Below, in pieces: positions 6,724 through 14,882 of a stretch of 37,002 bases of DNA. The stretch comes from Goleter apudmare HA4340-LM2 (GTDB lineage Bacteria > Cyanobacteriota > Cyanobacteriia > Cyanobacteriales > Nostocaceae). Position 1 is the stretch's first letter. Each line of letters opens with the position of its first letter. The stretch covers positions 1-37,002 of the forward strand of contig JAHHHF010000018.1 of assembly GCA_019359495.1 (NCBI GenBank). The letters run 5' to 3'. Below the pieces are notes generated by a model. That model did not search any database. It saw only the letters and a program-made list of their open reading frames with translations, and was not told where the DNA came from. Made by a program: the position numbers and the translations under genes.

Positions 6724-9390
6724 GTGGGAGCTATGCAAAATTTTTTACTGGCATTGGGACGGTGCGATTGGCGGCTGTGGATAATAGCGTTGGTAATATT
6801 TGCACCGCAACCTGTTGTGGCTGAAACAAAGTCGGAAAATATTCAGGAAATACTTGCAACTAATCAAGTGCCAAGTAATGCAACAAATACAAATATTCCC
6901 CAACTCAGCGATGTCGAACTTCCCGTAACTAGCGCTCAAATGTTGGTACAACAACCAACACCAACAAATACACCTGCGACTCCAGGGGAAGTTGTGACAA
7001 TTACGGGGGTAAAAGCCAACCCCACCGAGAAGGGTGTGGAGGTGATTTTAGAGACAGCCGCAGGAGATAAACTGCAAGTTGCTAATCGCAGCACGGGGAA
7101 TAATTTTATCGCAGATATCACTGGTGGACAGTTGCGTTTAGCTAACGGGGACGCTTTCACGTTTAACTCGGAAAAACCCCTCGCGGGAATTACGGAAATT
7201 ACAGTTACAAATATTGACGCGAATACTGTACGGGTGACTGTAGTTGGAGAGAAAGCGTTACCTGTGGTTGAATTATTTGATGATAACGCTGGGTTGATTT
7301 TTGCAGTAGCATCCACAGAAACCGCAACGAAACCACCAGATACACCCCCAGTAGAGGAAAAACCAGTCACCGAGAAACCCCAAGAGAAGCCGGATGAACC
7401 GATTGAGTTGGTGGTGACAGGAGAGCAAGATGAAGGCTACCGCGTCCCGAATACCAGTGTCGGCACCCGCACCGACACCCCCCTACGCGACATTCCCCAA
7501 ACGATTCAGGTTATCCCACAGGAGGTACTGCGCGATCAAAACGTCACCCGCTTAGAAGATGCCACTCGCAATGTCGCTGGGGCGAGTCTAGTTAGTTCTT
7601 CCATCACAAATTTTGATCAAAATACTCGTTTGCGAGGCTTTCTTGCCAATTTTTTCAGGAATGGGGTAAGAGATCAGGATCGATTTCAAATCATGGATTT
7701 CGCCAATGTCGAGCGAGTCGAGGTGCTCAGTGGTCCCGCCTCCGTGCTCTTCGGTCGCGGCTTTCCCGGTGGCGCTGTCAACATCGTGACCAAACAGCCG
7801 CTGAGCGATCCCTTCTATGCCGTGAATGCCACGATTGGCAGCTTTGACTTCTATCGAGGCGCGATCGATTTGTCTGGACCGTTGAACGACTCAAGGACGG
7901 CATTGTATCGCCTCAATGTTGCCTATCAGGACAGAAATGCGTTTGTTGATCTATTTGATGAGAGCCAGTTCTTTATTGCACCAGTCATCAGTCTGGCGCT
8001 GGGCGAACGCACTCGCTTAACCCTGGAGGGCGACTACTTAGACCAAGCGGGTTCTTTTATCATTGGTCTGCCGATTGAAGGCACAGTGCTACCCAACCCC
8101 AATGGTCGCATCCCGCGCAATCGGAGTACTTCAGACAGTGAGTTAAACCGTACCTTGACCACTGTTGGCTATCGGTTGGAGCATCAGTTCAGCGACAACT
8201 GGTCGTTACAAAATGTCTTGCGAGCATCGTTCCGTAGTTATGAACAAGCATTTGTTTTTGGCCTCGGACTGAATCCAGATCTGCGAATTCTTAATGTGAT
8301 ACGAGAAAACTTCATTTCCAACACTCAAATCTATACGCTACAAACCTACCTGACGGGCGAATTTTCAACCGGTTCAATTGACCATCAACTTCTCTTTGGA
8401 GTCGATCTGAATAGAAATGAAGATTTCTCTTCAGGGCGATTCTTTGCAGGAACTGCCCCACCCATTGACGTGTTCAACCCCGTGTTCGAGCGGACAACCG
8501 AACCTCTTACCCTCACTCGAGATTCTGACTTTTTAACAGAGGGATTAGGATTTTATGTTCAAGACTTGGTGACGCTGGCTCCAAATCTCAAGCTGCTCCT
8601 GGGCGGACAGTTTGATCTCGTCAGGCAAACAACCGAAGATAATCTCGCCAATACAAAAGTCAGCGAATCAACCGATGCCTTTTCCCCCCGTGTGGGTCTC
8701 GTCTATCAGCCCATTCCACCCATTTCGCTCTATGCCAGCTACGCTCGCTCCTTCACTCCAGTCGGTGGCACCGACTTTGAGGGGAACCGATTTGTGCCAG
8801 AGCGCGGCACTCAGTATGAAGTGGGGATCAAGGCAGATTTAAACGACCAACTATCGGCAACCCTGGCTTTTTACGACCTCACCCTCTCTAATGTTTTGAC
8901 GACTGATCCGGTTAATCCAAACTTTTCGATTCAAGTGGGTGAGCAACGCAGTCGGGGGGTTGACCTGACCCTTGGGGGCGAAATCTTGCCGGGATGGAGC
9001 ATCATTGCGGGCTATGCTTACATCGATGCTGAAGTCACCGAGGATAACTCGATTCCCAGTCCCGTGGGTAATCGCTTTACCAATGTACCTCAAAATTCCT
9101 TTAACCTGTGGACAAAGTATGAATTTCAACGCGGTGCGTTGCAAGGGTTTGGTGTGGGTGTGGGCTTGTTCTATGTGGGAGAGCGAGCCGGTGATTTTGG
9201 TAATACCTTTGAACTCCCCAGCTACCTGCGGACGGATGCCGCGCTTTATTACCAGCGAAATCGGTTCCGCGCTGCCCTCAATTTCAGAAATCTGTTTGAT
9301 ATCACCTATTTTGAAAGTTCCTTCGGTAGGGGGCGGATTTTTTATGGTGAACCCTTTGCGGTGCAAGGCACGATTTCGTGGGAGTTTTGA
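6724..9390 (+). CDS. TonB-dependent ferric-siderophore receptor with AMIN domain, cassette B
   Basis: This 888-residue outer-membrane receptor moves ferric siderophore into the periplasm using TonB energy. Domains: signal peptide to about residue 33 (APQPVVA), linker with IPQLSDVELP, AMIN domain at about 88-198 (peptidoglycan or polysaccharide binding in other proteins; typical of cyanobacterial receptors), TonB box IELVVTGEQ at about 227-235, plug at about 245-365 with VERVEVLSGPASVLFGRG, and a 22-strand-type barrel to the final Phe. It starts at GTG 6724 or ATG 6733; neither has ideal SD spacing. The next cassette gene, fecB, is about 830 nt downstream because repeats and a DUF559 gene have moved in. 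The hydroxamate class of ligand is plausible but not shown. Confidence 0.92.
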   Translation: MGAMQNFLLALGRCDWRLWIIALVIFAPQPVVAETKSENIQEILATNQVPSNATNTNIPQLSDVELPVTSAQMLVQQPTPTNTPATPGEVVTITGVKANPTEKGVEVILETAAGDKLQVANRSTGNNFIADITGGQLRLANGDAFTFNSEKPLAGITEITVTNIDANTVRVTVVGEKALPVVELFDDNAGLIFAVASTETATKPPDTPPVEEKPVTEKPQEKPDEPIELVVTGEQDEGYRVPNTSVGTRTDTPLRDIPQTIQVIPQEVLRDQNVTRLEDATRNVAGASLVSSSITNFDQNTRLRGFLANFFRNGVRDQDRFQIMDFANVERVEVLSGPASVLFGRGFPGGAVNIVTKQPLSDPFYAVNATIGSFDFYRGAIDLSGPLNDSRTALYRLNVAYQDRNAFVDLFDESQFFIAPVISLALGERTRLTLEGDYLDQAGSFIIGLPIEGTVLPNPNGRIPRNRSTSDSELNRTLTTVGYRLEHQFSDNWSLQNVLRASFRSYEQAFVFGLGLNPDLRILNVIRENFISNTQIYTLQTYLTGEFSTGSIDHQLLFGVDLNRNEDFSSGRFFAGTAPPIDVFNPVFERTTEPLTLTRDSDFLTEGLGFYVQDLVTLAPNLKLLLGGQFDLVRQTTEDNLANTKVSESTDAFSPRVGLVYQPIPPISLYASYARSFTPVGGTDFEGNRFVPERGTQYEVGIKADLNDQLSATLAFYDLTLSNVLTTDPVNPNFSIQVGEQRSRGVDLTLGGEILPGWSIIAGYAYIDAEVTEDNSIPSPVGNRFTNVPQNSFNLWTKYEFQRGALQGFGVGVGLFYVGERAGDFGNTFELPSYLRTDAALYYQRNRFRAALNFRNLFDITYFESSFGRGRIFYGEPFAVQGTISWEF

Positions 9391-9391
9391 T

Positions 9392-9600
9392 CCCTCCCCA
9401 GCCCTCCCTTTGGTAAGGGGAGGGAGCCGGAGTTCTGGTCTCCCCCCTTACCAAGGCTACGGTGTACACACAAGTTATCGAATCACTGCCAGTTCTTAAA
9501 TCACCCCACCCCAACCCTCCCCTTGCAAAGGGGAGGGAGCTAGACTTCCGGTCTCCCCCCTTACCAAGGGGGGATTAAGGGGGGTAGAAATTAGACAACA
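9392..9600. repeat. G/C-rich palindromic repeat cluster with one-ended MITE
   Basis: This is a stack of CCCCTTACCAAGGGGGG- and CCTCCCCTTG-type inverted repeats common in cyanobacteria. At 9457-9475 lies CTACGGTGTACACACAAGT, the left end of the MITE found complete at 24018-24218, and the following bases also match that element. Its right end is missing. The stem-loops could act as terminators for the receptor transcript. Confidence 0.65.
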
Positions 9601-9645
9601 CACAGCAGGGAATAATAAACAGGAATAAACTCATGCCACAAATAA

Positions 9646-10026
9646 ATGACCAAGCTCTACAACAAAACCTCCGAACTGGAAAAACGGCGCACTCTCCGTA
9701 ACGACTCAACCCCAGCCGAAACCAAAATTTGGGCAAAACTCAGAGGACGACAAGTTGAAAATTGCAAATTTCGCAGACAATACAGCATTGGTGCATTTGT
9801 GGTTGATTTCTATGTACCTGAACTCAAATTAGCAATTGAAATTGATGGGGATAGTCACTTTCAACCTGATGCAATCGAATATGACAAAGAGCGACAACTA
9901 TTTTTGGCAACGAAGGGAATTTGCGTGGTGAGATTTACTAATGAACAGGTATATCAACAGTTGGATGAAGTGGTGGAGGCGATCGCTCAGACAATTTATC
10001 AGTTGCGTCAATCGACCCCACCCTAA
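9646..10026 (+). CDS. DUF559 (Vsr-like) endonuclease-domain protein
   Basis: This 126-residue protein has FVVDFYVPELKLAIEIDGDSH, the metal-binding D...ExD core of DUF559, a family related to very-short-patch-repair endonucleases. The N-terminus RRTLRNDSTPAETKIWAKLRG and the C-terminus VVRFTNEQVY are also typical. The ATG at 9646 is chosen because the family match begins at once; an ATG at 9633 is out of frame. It is flanked on both sides by G/C-rich repeats and lies inside the receptor-fecB operon, which points to insertion as a small selfish gene. Its biological role is unknown. Confidence 0.8.
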   Translation: MTKLYNKTSELEKRRTLRNDSTPAETKIWAKLRGRQVENCKFRRQYSIGAFVVDFYVPELKLAIEIDGDSHFQPDAIEYDKERQLFLATKGICVVRFTNEQVYQQLDEVVEAIAQTIYQLRQSTPP

Positions 10027-10232
10027 CCCTCCTTCGACCCCACCCCAACCCTCCCCTTGTCAAGGGGAGGGAGCGAAACAGCCTCTAACTTCTTGCCCAA
10101 ACGAATCGGAGTTTAATGTGCGACTTTGCTCAACTTGTCAAGGGGAGGGAGCGAAACAGCCTCTAACTTCCCCCCTTACCAAGGGGGGACTGAGGGGGGT
10201 GCATTTTACCAAGGGGGGATTGAGGGGGGTAA
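10027..10232. repeat. G/C-rich palindromic repeats running into fecB start
   Basis: Tandem and inverted copies of CCTCCCCTTGTCAAGGGGAG and ACCAAGGGGGGATTGAGGGG. A unit containing AAGGGGAGGGAGCGAAACAG occurs twice. The last repeat merges without a break into the lipoprotein gene, providing its start codon region. Confidence 0.75.
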
Positions 10233-11188
10233 AACAACGGCTATTGCTATCACTACTTACAGTTGCGATCGTCTCAGCCTGTAGTAGCACTATTGTCGAG
10301 CGTAGCAAAACGCAAACTCCCTGCCGAGTCGTACAGCACGTTAGGGGAGAAACTTGCATTCCTGTGCATCCACAACGAATTGTCGCTATATATCAATCTA
10401 GCCTTGCTCATATGCTTGCTTTGAATAGCAAACCTGTCGCGGCGTTCATGGGTGCTGTCTTGGGAAAAGTTGACTACCTTGCAGACAAAACAGATGGGGT
10501 TGAGATGATATACGGTTCGCCACTCAGTTTAGAACAAGTTGTACTACTCAATCCTGACCTAATTATTACTCTTTCTTCTGGAGAATCTCAAGTAATTTAT
10601 AACCAGTTGTCACAAATCGCTCCTACAGTAGTTCTGCCTTGGGTGGAAACTAAAGGTAATTGGAAACAGCACCTCCAAGATATTGCAGGGGTACTTGGAA
10701 AAACAGAATTAGCCACTCAACTACTAGACGACTATGACCGTCGGATTCAACAATTAAAGCAAGTATTGGGCATAAAATCTGCGGCAGATCAAAAAGGCGC
10801 AGCTTCTTCAAAGGAGAATCGTCAACAACCTATTCAGATATCATATCTCAACGTTAGCCGTGGTCAACTCAACTACGGCGGCAAATATTTTGCCAATGGA
10901 ATTTTGGACGAGCTAGGGTTATCAGCACCGAGACCTACAACATTTGGCATCCTTTCTGAAGAAACTTTGCCAGAAATTGCTGGTGATATTCTTTTTATTG
11001 CTACCTATAGCGAAAGTGACCGCTCTATTCTAAAGCAACTTCAACAGAAACCTCTATGGTCTCAAGTCAAGGCAGTACAGCAAAACCAAGTGTATTTGGT
11101 AAATTTCAGCCTCTGGTATGGATACAACATTCTTGCGGCTCATGCGGTGCTGGATGAAATCGAGAAGTACTTAGTCAACACACCCTAA
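10220..11188 (+). CDS. FecB-type siderophore-binding lipoprotein, cassette B
   Basis: This periplasmic ferric-siderophore-binding lipoprotein is about 322 residues from TTG 10220. That start gives MRGVKQRLLLSLLTVAIVSAC, a good lipoprotein signal with lipobox VSAC. GTG 10199 is an alternative, and longer frames upstream only translate repeat DNA. The mature part has CRVVQHVRGETCIPVHPQRIV, LNPDLIITL and KAVQQNQVYLVNF, as in the FecB family. The start codon lies within a GGGGGGATTGAGGGGGGT repeat, an unusual origin for a signal peptide start, shared with the paralogue at 14865. DUF1636 follows after 4 nt. Confidence 0.88.
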   Translation: MRGVKQRLLLSLLTVAIVSACSSTIVERSKTQTPCRVVQHVRGETCIPVHPQRIVAIYQSSLAHMLALNSKPVAAFMGAVLGKVDYLADKTDGVEMIYGSPLSLEQVVLLNPDLIITLSSGESQVIYNQLSQIAPTVVLPWVETKGNWKQHLQDIAGVLGKTELATQLLDDYDRRIQQLKQVLGIKSAADQKGAASSKENRQQPIQISYLNVSRGQLNYGGKYFANGILDELGLSAPRPTTFGILSEETLPEIAGDILFIATYSESDRSILKQLQQKPLWSQVKAVQQNQVYLVNFSLWYGYNILAAHAVLDEIEKYLVNTP

Positions 11189-11192
11189 ACCT

Positions 11193-11567
11193 ATGTCCAA
11201 ACACACCCTCTTCGTCTGCCAATCCTGCCACAGTTATTCTGAAAAACGACCAGATAATCCCCCATTTGATGGCACTATTTTACTCGACAAAATAAACGGT
11301 TTATGCACAGAAAAATTCCTAGATGATGAAATTGAAATTCAACCCGTGGGATGCTTATGGGCGTGCAATCATGGCTGTGTTGTATCCGTCGTCAGTCCAG
11401 ACAAACCCACTTATTTGTTCGTCAATCTCACCCCAAAAGAAAGTGCCACCGCATTACTAGACTTTATGCAACTGTATATCAAAAGTGATAAAGGAAATAT
11501 TGTGTGGAAACAGCTTCCCGAAATCTTACAATCTGCTATTTTCGCTCAAATTCCCCCCACAAAATAA
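11193..11567 (+). CDS. DUF1636 (2Fe-2S) ferredoxin-like protein, cassette B
   Basis: This 124-residue cytosolic protein starts MSKHTLFVCQSCHSYSEKRP. It has cysteines CQSC at 9-12 and GCLWACNHGCVVSV (C-x3-C-x3-C) near 53-61, then KPTYLFVNL. This matches DUF1636, thought to have a thioredoxin-like ferredoxin or metal-binding fold. It starts exactly 4 nt after the fecB stop, as in cassettes A and C, so it is very likely translated together with fecB. An attractive role is reductive release or hand-over of iron from the imported siderophore, but this is inference. It is the only complete cassette copy in the window. Confidence 0.82.
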   Translation: MSKHTLFVCQSCHSYSEKRPDNPPFDGTILLDKINGLCTEKFLDDEIEIQPVGCLWACNHGCVVSVVSPDKPTYLFVNLTPKESATALLDFMQLYIKSDKGNIVWKQLPEILQSAIFAQIPPTK

Positions 11568-11686
11568 TTCGTAATTCATAATTACTTACTAACTACATAA
11601 TCAAATCACAAAATTCCTCGTACGTCTTCAATCCTATTTGCAACAACGATGCAACGTAAAACTTCTCTTAATCTATCAAAATCAGT

Positions 11687-11794
11687 GCGATAGCATATCT
11701 TGTAGGTTGGGTTACGACGCACAAGTCAATTTAAGGCTCTATGAATGATTTATAATGCGCCATAACCCAAAAAAACTAATAGACGAGCGATCGC
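11687..11794 (+). repeat. MITE-like palindromic repeat (family A), full length
   Basis: About 108 bp between GCGATAGC and GCGATCGC. Near its ends are the inverted sequences TTGGGTTACGACGCA and TGCGCCATAACCCAA. The centre holds CAAGTCAATTTAAGGCTCTA. It begins the 2-kb block duplicated at 15897. Confidence 0.7.
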
Positions 11795-11866
11795 TTCGCA
11801 AAACTGCCATATCCTACCTAGTGATTTGCTAATACAAAAATAAATTTAATGATTTTACACTAACGT

Positions 11867-12719
11867 TCAAACTACTAAAAATGCCCGCAATTCTTCAATA
11901 GTATTTGAACTTTTAATAGCTTGCTTAACTACTTGCAATTTCTGCAAATCACTAATTTGTGAGATAGTCGGCATTAACTCTAAACCATCTGAACCAAACT
12001 TAATTTCTAATGCTAACTCAATACCAGATAAAAGCCCTTCTTGCAGCCCTGCTTTTTTTCCACGCTGTTCGATTTCCTGATACCAAGGAGACTCACGTAA
12101 AATTGCCATATCCCACCTCATAATTTGTTGAACTAATTCACTCTCTAACACAAAGGTAGCAAAAAATGCTAAAACCGTCTCCAACTGGTTTAACTGCTCG
12201 TCTGCACGCAGCAATCGTAATGCTTCTCGAATTGTTGACTCGTCATCTCCTCCTTTGAGTATAGGTACAAAGGGAAGCAACGATGAAATTTCTTGTTGAA
12301 AAGCAACGTTAACATCAACTTCCCAGAAATTAATCACGCGATAATCTTGACGCGCTTGTAAACCAGCAAAATTTGACTCGTAGCGGTTAGGTATGTTGAT
12401 ATTCCCATCTGGAAGAATATTAATCAATACTGGATAAATCGGTAACTTATATTTTTCCCTAGCTAAAGCAGTGTAAGCATTAATACGCAATGGCATATCT
12501 GCTTTATAGCGTATTTGTACTTCGTTGAGAACCAGAAATTTTCCATATTCACGGCTCTCTGCACGAATTAATACATCATTTTCTCGGCTAATCCATTGAA
12601 ACTCAGAATTTAAAATTTCTTTGGCTATAGTGTCGGGAATATTAGTCACCCACTTTACCCATTTATCGGGAGCAAGACTAATAATTTTTTTTGCTACTTA
12701 TATCGGAAGATTTTGCCAT
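11867..12719 (-). pseudogene. Rpn-like PD-(D/E)XK nuclease, frameshifted copy
   Basis: This is a near-identical copy of the intact gene at 16072-16923. From a GTG at 12649 it reads 260 residues, including FLVLNEVQIRYKADMPLRINAY with the E-x-Q element of the PD-(D/E)XK fold. The original ATG at 12719 is out of frame because the T-run at 12685-12692 has eight bases instead of seven. The shortened protein lacks only about 23 N-terminal residues, so activity is possible. An internal ATG at 12109 is preceded by GAGG six nt upstream. Confidence 0.75.
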
Positions 12720-12797
12720 GTCTAAACTAGATGCAGATCTGGAAATTATCTCACACAGTATGCGATCGCTATGAGGAGAAACTATTTGAACTATAGT

Positions 12798-12873
12798 GCG
12801 ATCGCATATCTTGTAGGTTGGGTTACGACGCACAAGTTATAACCCAACAAAACTATAACGGACGAGCGATCGC
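12798..12873 (+). repeat. MITE-like palindromic repeat (family A), short form
   Basis: 76 bp bounded by HIP1 octamers. It has GGTTGGGTTACGACGCACAA followed directly by TTATAACCCAACAAAAC; the central segment present in the long form is missing. Confidence 0.7.
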
Positions 12874-12893
12874 AAACGAGTCGCCTGCCCACC

Positions 12894-13668
12894 CTATTTT
12901 GCCAACCAAGCCTGCAAATCATCCAAACTCGTGAAATCTAGCAACGCTTCTCCCAGGTTTTCCAATTGTTCCAACGAAAGGGATTCAACTTGCGATCGCG
13001 CTTGCTGCGGTAATTCCCCAACCCGTCGAGTTAGTTGGCGCAGAATCAGCGATTTTTCTCCCTCTTCCCGTCCTTCCTCTCGTCCTTCCTCTCGTCCTTC
13101 TTCCCGTCCTTCTTCCTTGATTTCCCGATAAACCCGTGTTTCTCTGAGTGTAATTCCTAACATTGACTCTACCTCCCGTTGGCTTTTATTTTCAAATTTA
13201 TACACCATTATTGTCGTTAATAACTCTATTATGGCGTTATTTTCTGACTGAGGGGTTTCCCGTTGACTTCTTTTGAGCAAATACTTCGCTTCTTCGGTTG
13301 CTTGCTCATCTTCATTTGTAGTTAACACCATCAACGCTACCCAAACAGGTAAAGAACGAATATCACCCAACTCATCTAGATATATGCGAGTTACTTGCTC
13401 TCCATTGAGAAATGAGCGATGGGGATAAATTTTACTCTGCTCAGTATTTCGGGATGGATAAATTACTACTGCTTGCCAGTCACTAAACCTGGAACTGTTG
13501 CGATAAAAATATAATGAAGACTCGGCAAATACCCTTTCGTAAAGCTGCTCATCCCGTTGAAACTGCACCTCACAGAAATAGACAATACTGGAATTGGAAC
13601 TTTCAGGAGGCAAAAATACGCCATCAATTTCAAATTTTGGTTCTTTAACCGCTACCGAATCAAATCGA
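12894..13668 (-). pseudogene. DUF2887-DUF4351 Rpn-like nuclease, N-terminally truncated
   Basis: Compared with the intact copy at 17120-17977, the first about 30 residues (MRRDTIFYKLFQQSP...) are missing. The frame simply runs from the junction at about 13668, and a TTG at 13613 is the only start. It keeps KFEIDGVFLPP and VVYFCEVQFQRDE (the D...E-x-Q nuclease core), a linker with five EEGR units, and the DUF4351 end LENLGEALLDFTSLDDLQAWL. The junction coincides with the start of the receptor fragment on the other strand. The internal SD-ATG pair at 13161-13177 is intact. Confidence 0.8.
13161..13177 (-). promoter_or_regulatory. Internal Shine-Dalgarno and ATG within DUF2887 gene
   Basis: On the minus strand GGGAGGT (13177-13171) is followed by 7 nt and an in-frame ATG at 13163. 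Translation from here would give about 89 residues comprising the repeat linker and the DUF4351 domain only. Confidence 0.5.
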
Positions 13669-13919
13669 TAGAAGGACTAGGGCTTGGGTTAGGATTGTTC
13701 TTTGTGGGAGAACGGCAAGGCGATTTAATCAATAGCTTTCAACTACCCAGCTATCTGCGAACGGATGCGGCAATTTTTTACAGACGCGATCGGTTTCGCG
13801 CTGCCCTCAACTTTAGGAATCTATCTGATGTAGATTATTTTGAATTGTCTTTCAATCGGGTGCGTGTTTTTCGGGGCGATCCGTTGACGGTGCAGGGGAC
13901 AATTTCGTGGGAGTTTTGA
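13663..13919 (+). pseudogene. TonB-dependent receptor, C-terminal fragment, cassette C
   Basis: About 85 codons of a receptor barrel end: EGLGLGLGLFFVGERQGD, SYLRTDAAIFY, FRAALNFRNL and the terminal GTISWEF. It aligns with the last strands of the receptor ending at 9390. Upstream sequence in the same frame is merely the reverse of the truncated Rpn-like gene. More than 750 residues have been lost through a clean junction at about 13668. It shows that a third full cassette once stood here. Confidence 0.8.
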
Positions 13920-14010
13920 TCTAGATCCCCCTAAATCCCCCTTCACAAGGGGGACTTTGAGTTCCGGTTCCAGTTCCCCCCTTTCCAAGGGGGGCTAGGG
14001 GGGATCTCAA
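13920..14010. repeat. G/C-rich palindromic repeat
   Basis: Inverted sequences such as CCCCCTTTCCAAGGGGGG and CCCCTAAATCCCCCTT lie just after the receptor stop. This is the same family and relative position as the repeats after the receptor at 9390. It could form a terminator-like stem-loop. Confidence 0.6.
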
Positions 14011-14071
14011 TGGGATCTAAGGGGATGAGGTAACTCTGAACTACTGAGTTTGCACAATGAGAAACAATGAG

Positions 14072-14473
14072 CTATTTCATCAAACAACTACTAAGTTCTG
14101 GATATTGACGAAATATGCCATCTACACTCGCTAAAGATGCCTGATATTCTAGAGCCGTTGCCATAATCATCCGATCGAAAGGGTCTCTGTGAACCTCAGC
14201 CAAATTAACTGCACGACTACAAATCTCAGGTGTAAGAGGAAACAACTCTATTCCCGATGGTTCTAAGGCTGCTCGAAACCATTGATCCGTAGAGCAAGGT
14301 AGTTCTAACCGTCCACGATGTTGAGCCAAAGCAATTTCGTAACAGGATACAGGTGAAATGCCAACCCGACTTGCCGTTTCGATTCTCTCTTTCCACTCAG
14401 ATGGAAAATTCTCAAATGCCAGATTCACAAACCAAATCCACATATGAGTATCCAGAACAATTACTTCAGACAT
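14072..14473 (-). CDS. PIN-domain ribonuclease toxin (VapC-like)
   Basis: This 133-residue protein has all the PIN signatures: VIVLDTHMWIWF (first Asp), SPVSCYEIAL (Glu), HRDPFDRMIMATAL (Asp pair) and a late SVDGIF Asp. VapC proteins cleave tRNA or other RNA. It overlaps the preceding antitoxin gene by 13 nt. The pair lies between the receptor fragment and fecB of cassette C, on the opposite strand, so it is an insertion into the operon. Complete and probably functional. Confidence 0.87.
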   Translation of the reverse strand: MSEVIVLDTHMWIWFVNLAFENFPSEWKERIETASRVGISPVSCYEIALAQHRGRLELPCSTDQWFRAALEPSGIELFPLTPEICSRAVNLAEVHRDPFDRMIMATALEYQASLASVDGIFRQYPELSSCLMK

Positions 14474-14685
14474 TCCCAGTCTTGCTCATCTACGACAGGA
14501 CTAACTAAATCACCAAGGAGCCTGGCTTTACCTGCGATCGCAGCAGCAGGAGTCCGGCGTTGAACATGAGTCACCGTCTCTTTTAAAACAGTCACAATCA
14601 CACGGGCAGATGTGACGGGAGGTGCGTCAGACAACCACTTGACCTGACCGTTTTCGTAGATCGCTTCGTAACTCTTTAGCATCAT
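14461..14685 (-). CDS. Antitoxin partner of VapC-like toxin
   Basis: This 74-residue protein starts MMLKSYEAIYENGQVKWLSD. The opening resembles AbrB/DUF104-type small proteins found as antitoxins in cyanobacteria. The second half is likely the flexible toxin-binding part. It overlaps the PIN toxin by 13 nt in the order antitoxin-toxin. Assignment as antitoxin rests mainly on this arrangement. Confidence 0.7.
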   Translation of the reverse strand: MMLKSYEAIYENGQVKWLSDAPPVTSARVIVTVLKETVTHVQRRTPAAAIAGKARLLGDLVSPVVDEQDWECLK

Positions 14686-14794
14686 CTCTCCATTATCAAG
14701 GGGGGATCTCTGACTGGGTAAGCCCTCGCTCTTTCATTTTATCTGACTGTAACAAGGCTACGAACTTTATGAAACATCGCTTATGGTTCAGGAT

Positions 14795-14882
14795 TCGACC
14801 CTACCCCAGCCTTTGCAAGGGGAACCAGTGCGTTGCGGGGGTTCCAAGAGTTGTAGCAACTGGCGTGGGATTAAGGGGGGTA
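14795..14882. repeat. Composite repeat providing the fecB start region
   Basis: A CCCCAGCCTTTGCAAGGGG/GGGGGGT-type repeat split by a palindromic insert, CCAGTGCGTTGCGGGGG ... GTTGTAGCAACTGGCG. A similar insert (GCCAGCGCGGTCTTGGGG...) is at about 24145-24180. The last GGATTAAGGGGGGTAAAACG runs into the lipoprotein gene. Confidence 0.65.

Noticed and set aside
6936-7370. Open minus-strand frames opposite the AMIN-coding regions, present at all three receptors.
   Set aside because: Their conservation follows from the conserved coding strand. No start signals or recognisable protein features.
5895-9390. Assigning a specific siderophore (for example schizokinen) to the receptors.
   Set aside because: Sequence reading alone cannot separate receptor substrates, and no siderophore biosynthesis gene is in the window.
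9941-10219. A much longer reading frame upstream of fecB B that would give a 415-residue protein.
   Set aside because: The extra sequence translates repeats and overlaps the DUF559 gene. The lipoprotein signal peptide fits a start at 10220 or 10199.
12931-13131. Plus-strand frames rich in Ser-Arg-Pro repeats opposite the DUF2887 linkers (also at 18217).
   Set aside because: They are only the reverse reading of the EEGR-coding repeats and have no independent support.
14769-14864. ATG start 32 codons upstream for fecB C.
   Set aside because: The additional residues are encoded by the composite repeat and would bury the signal peptide.
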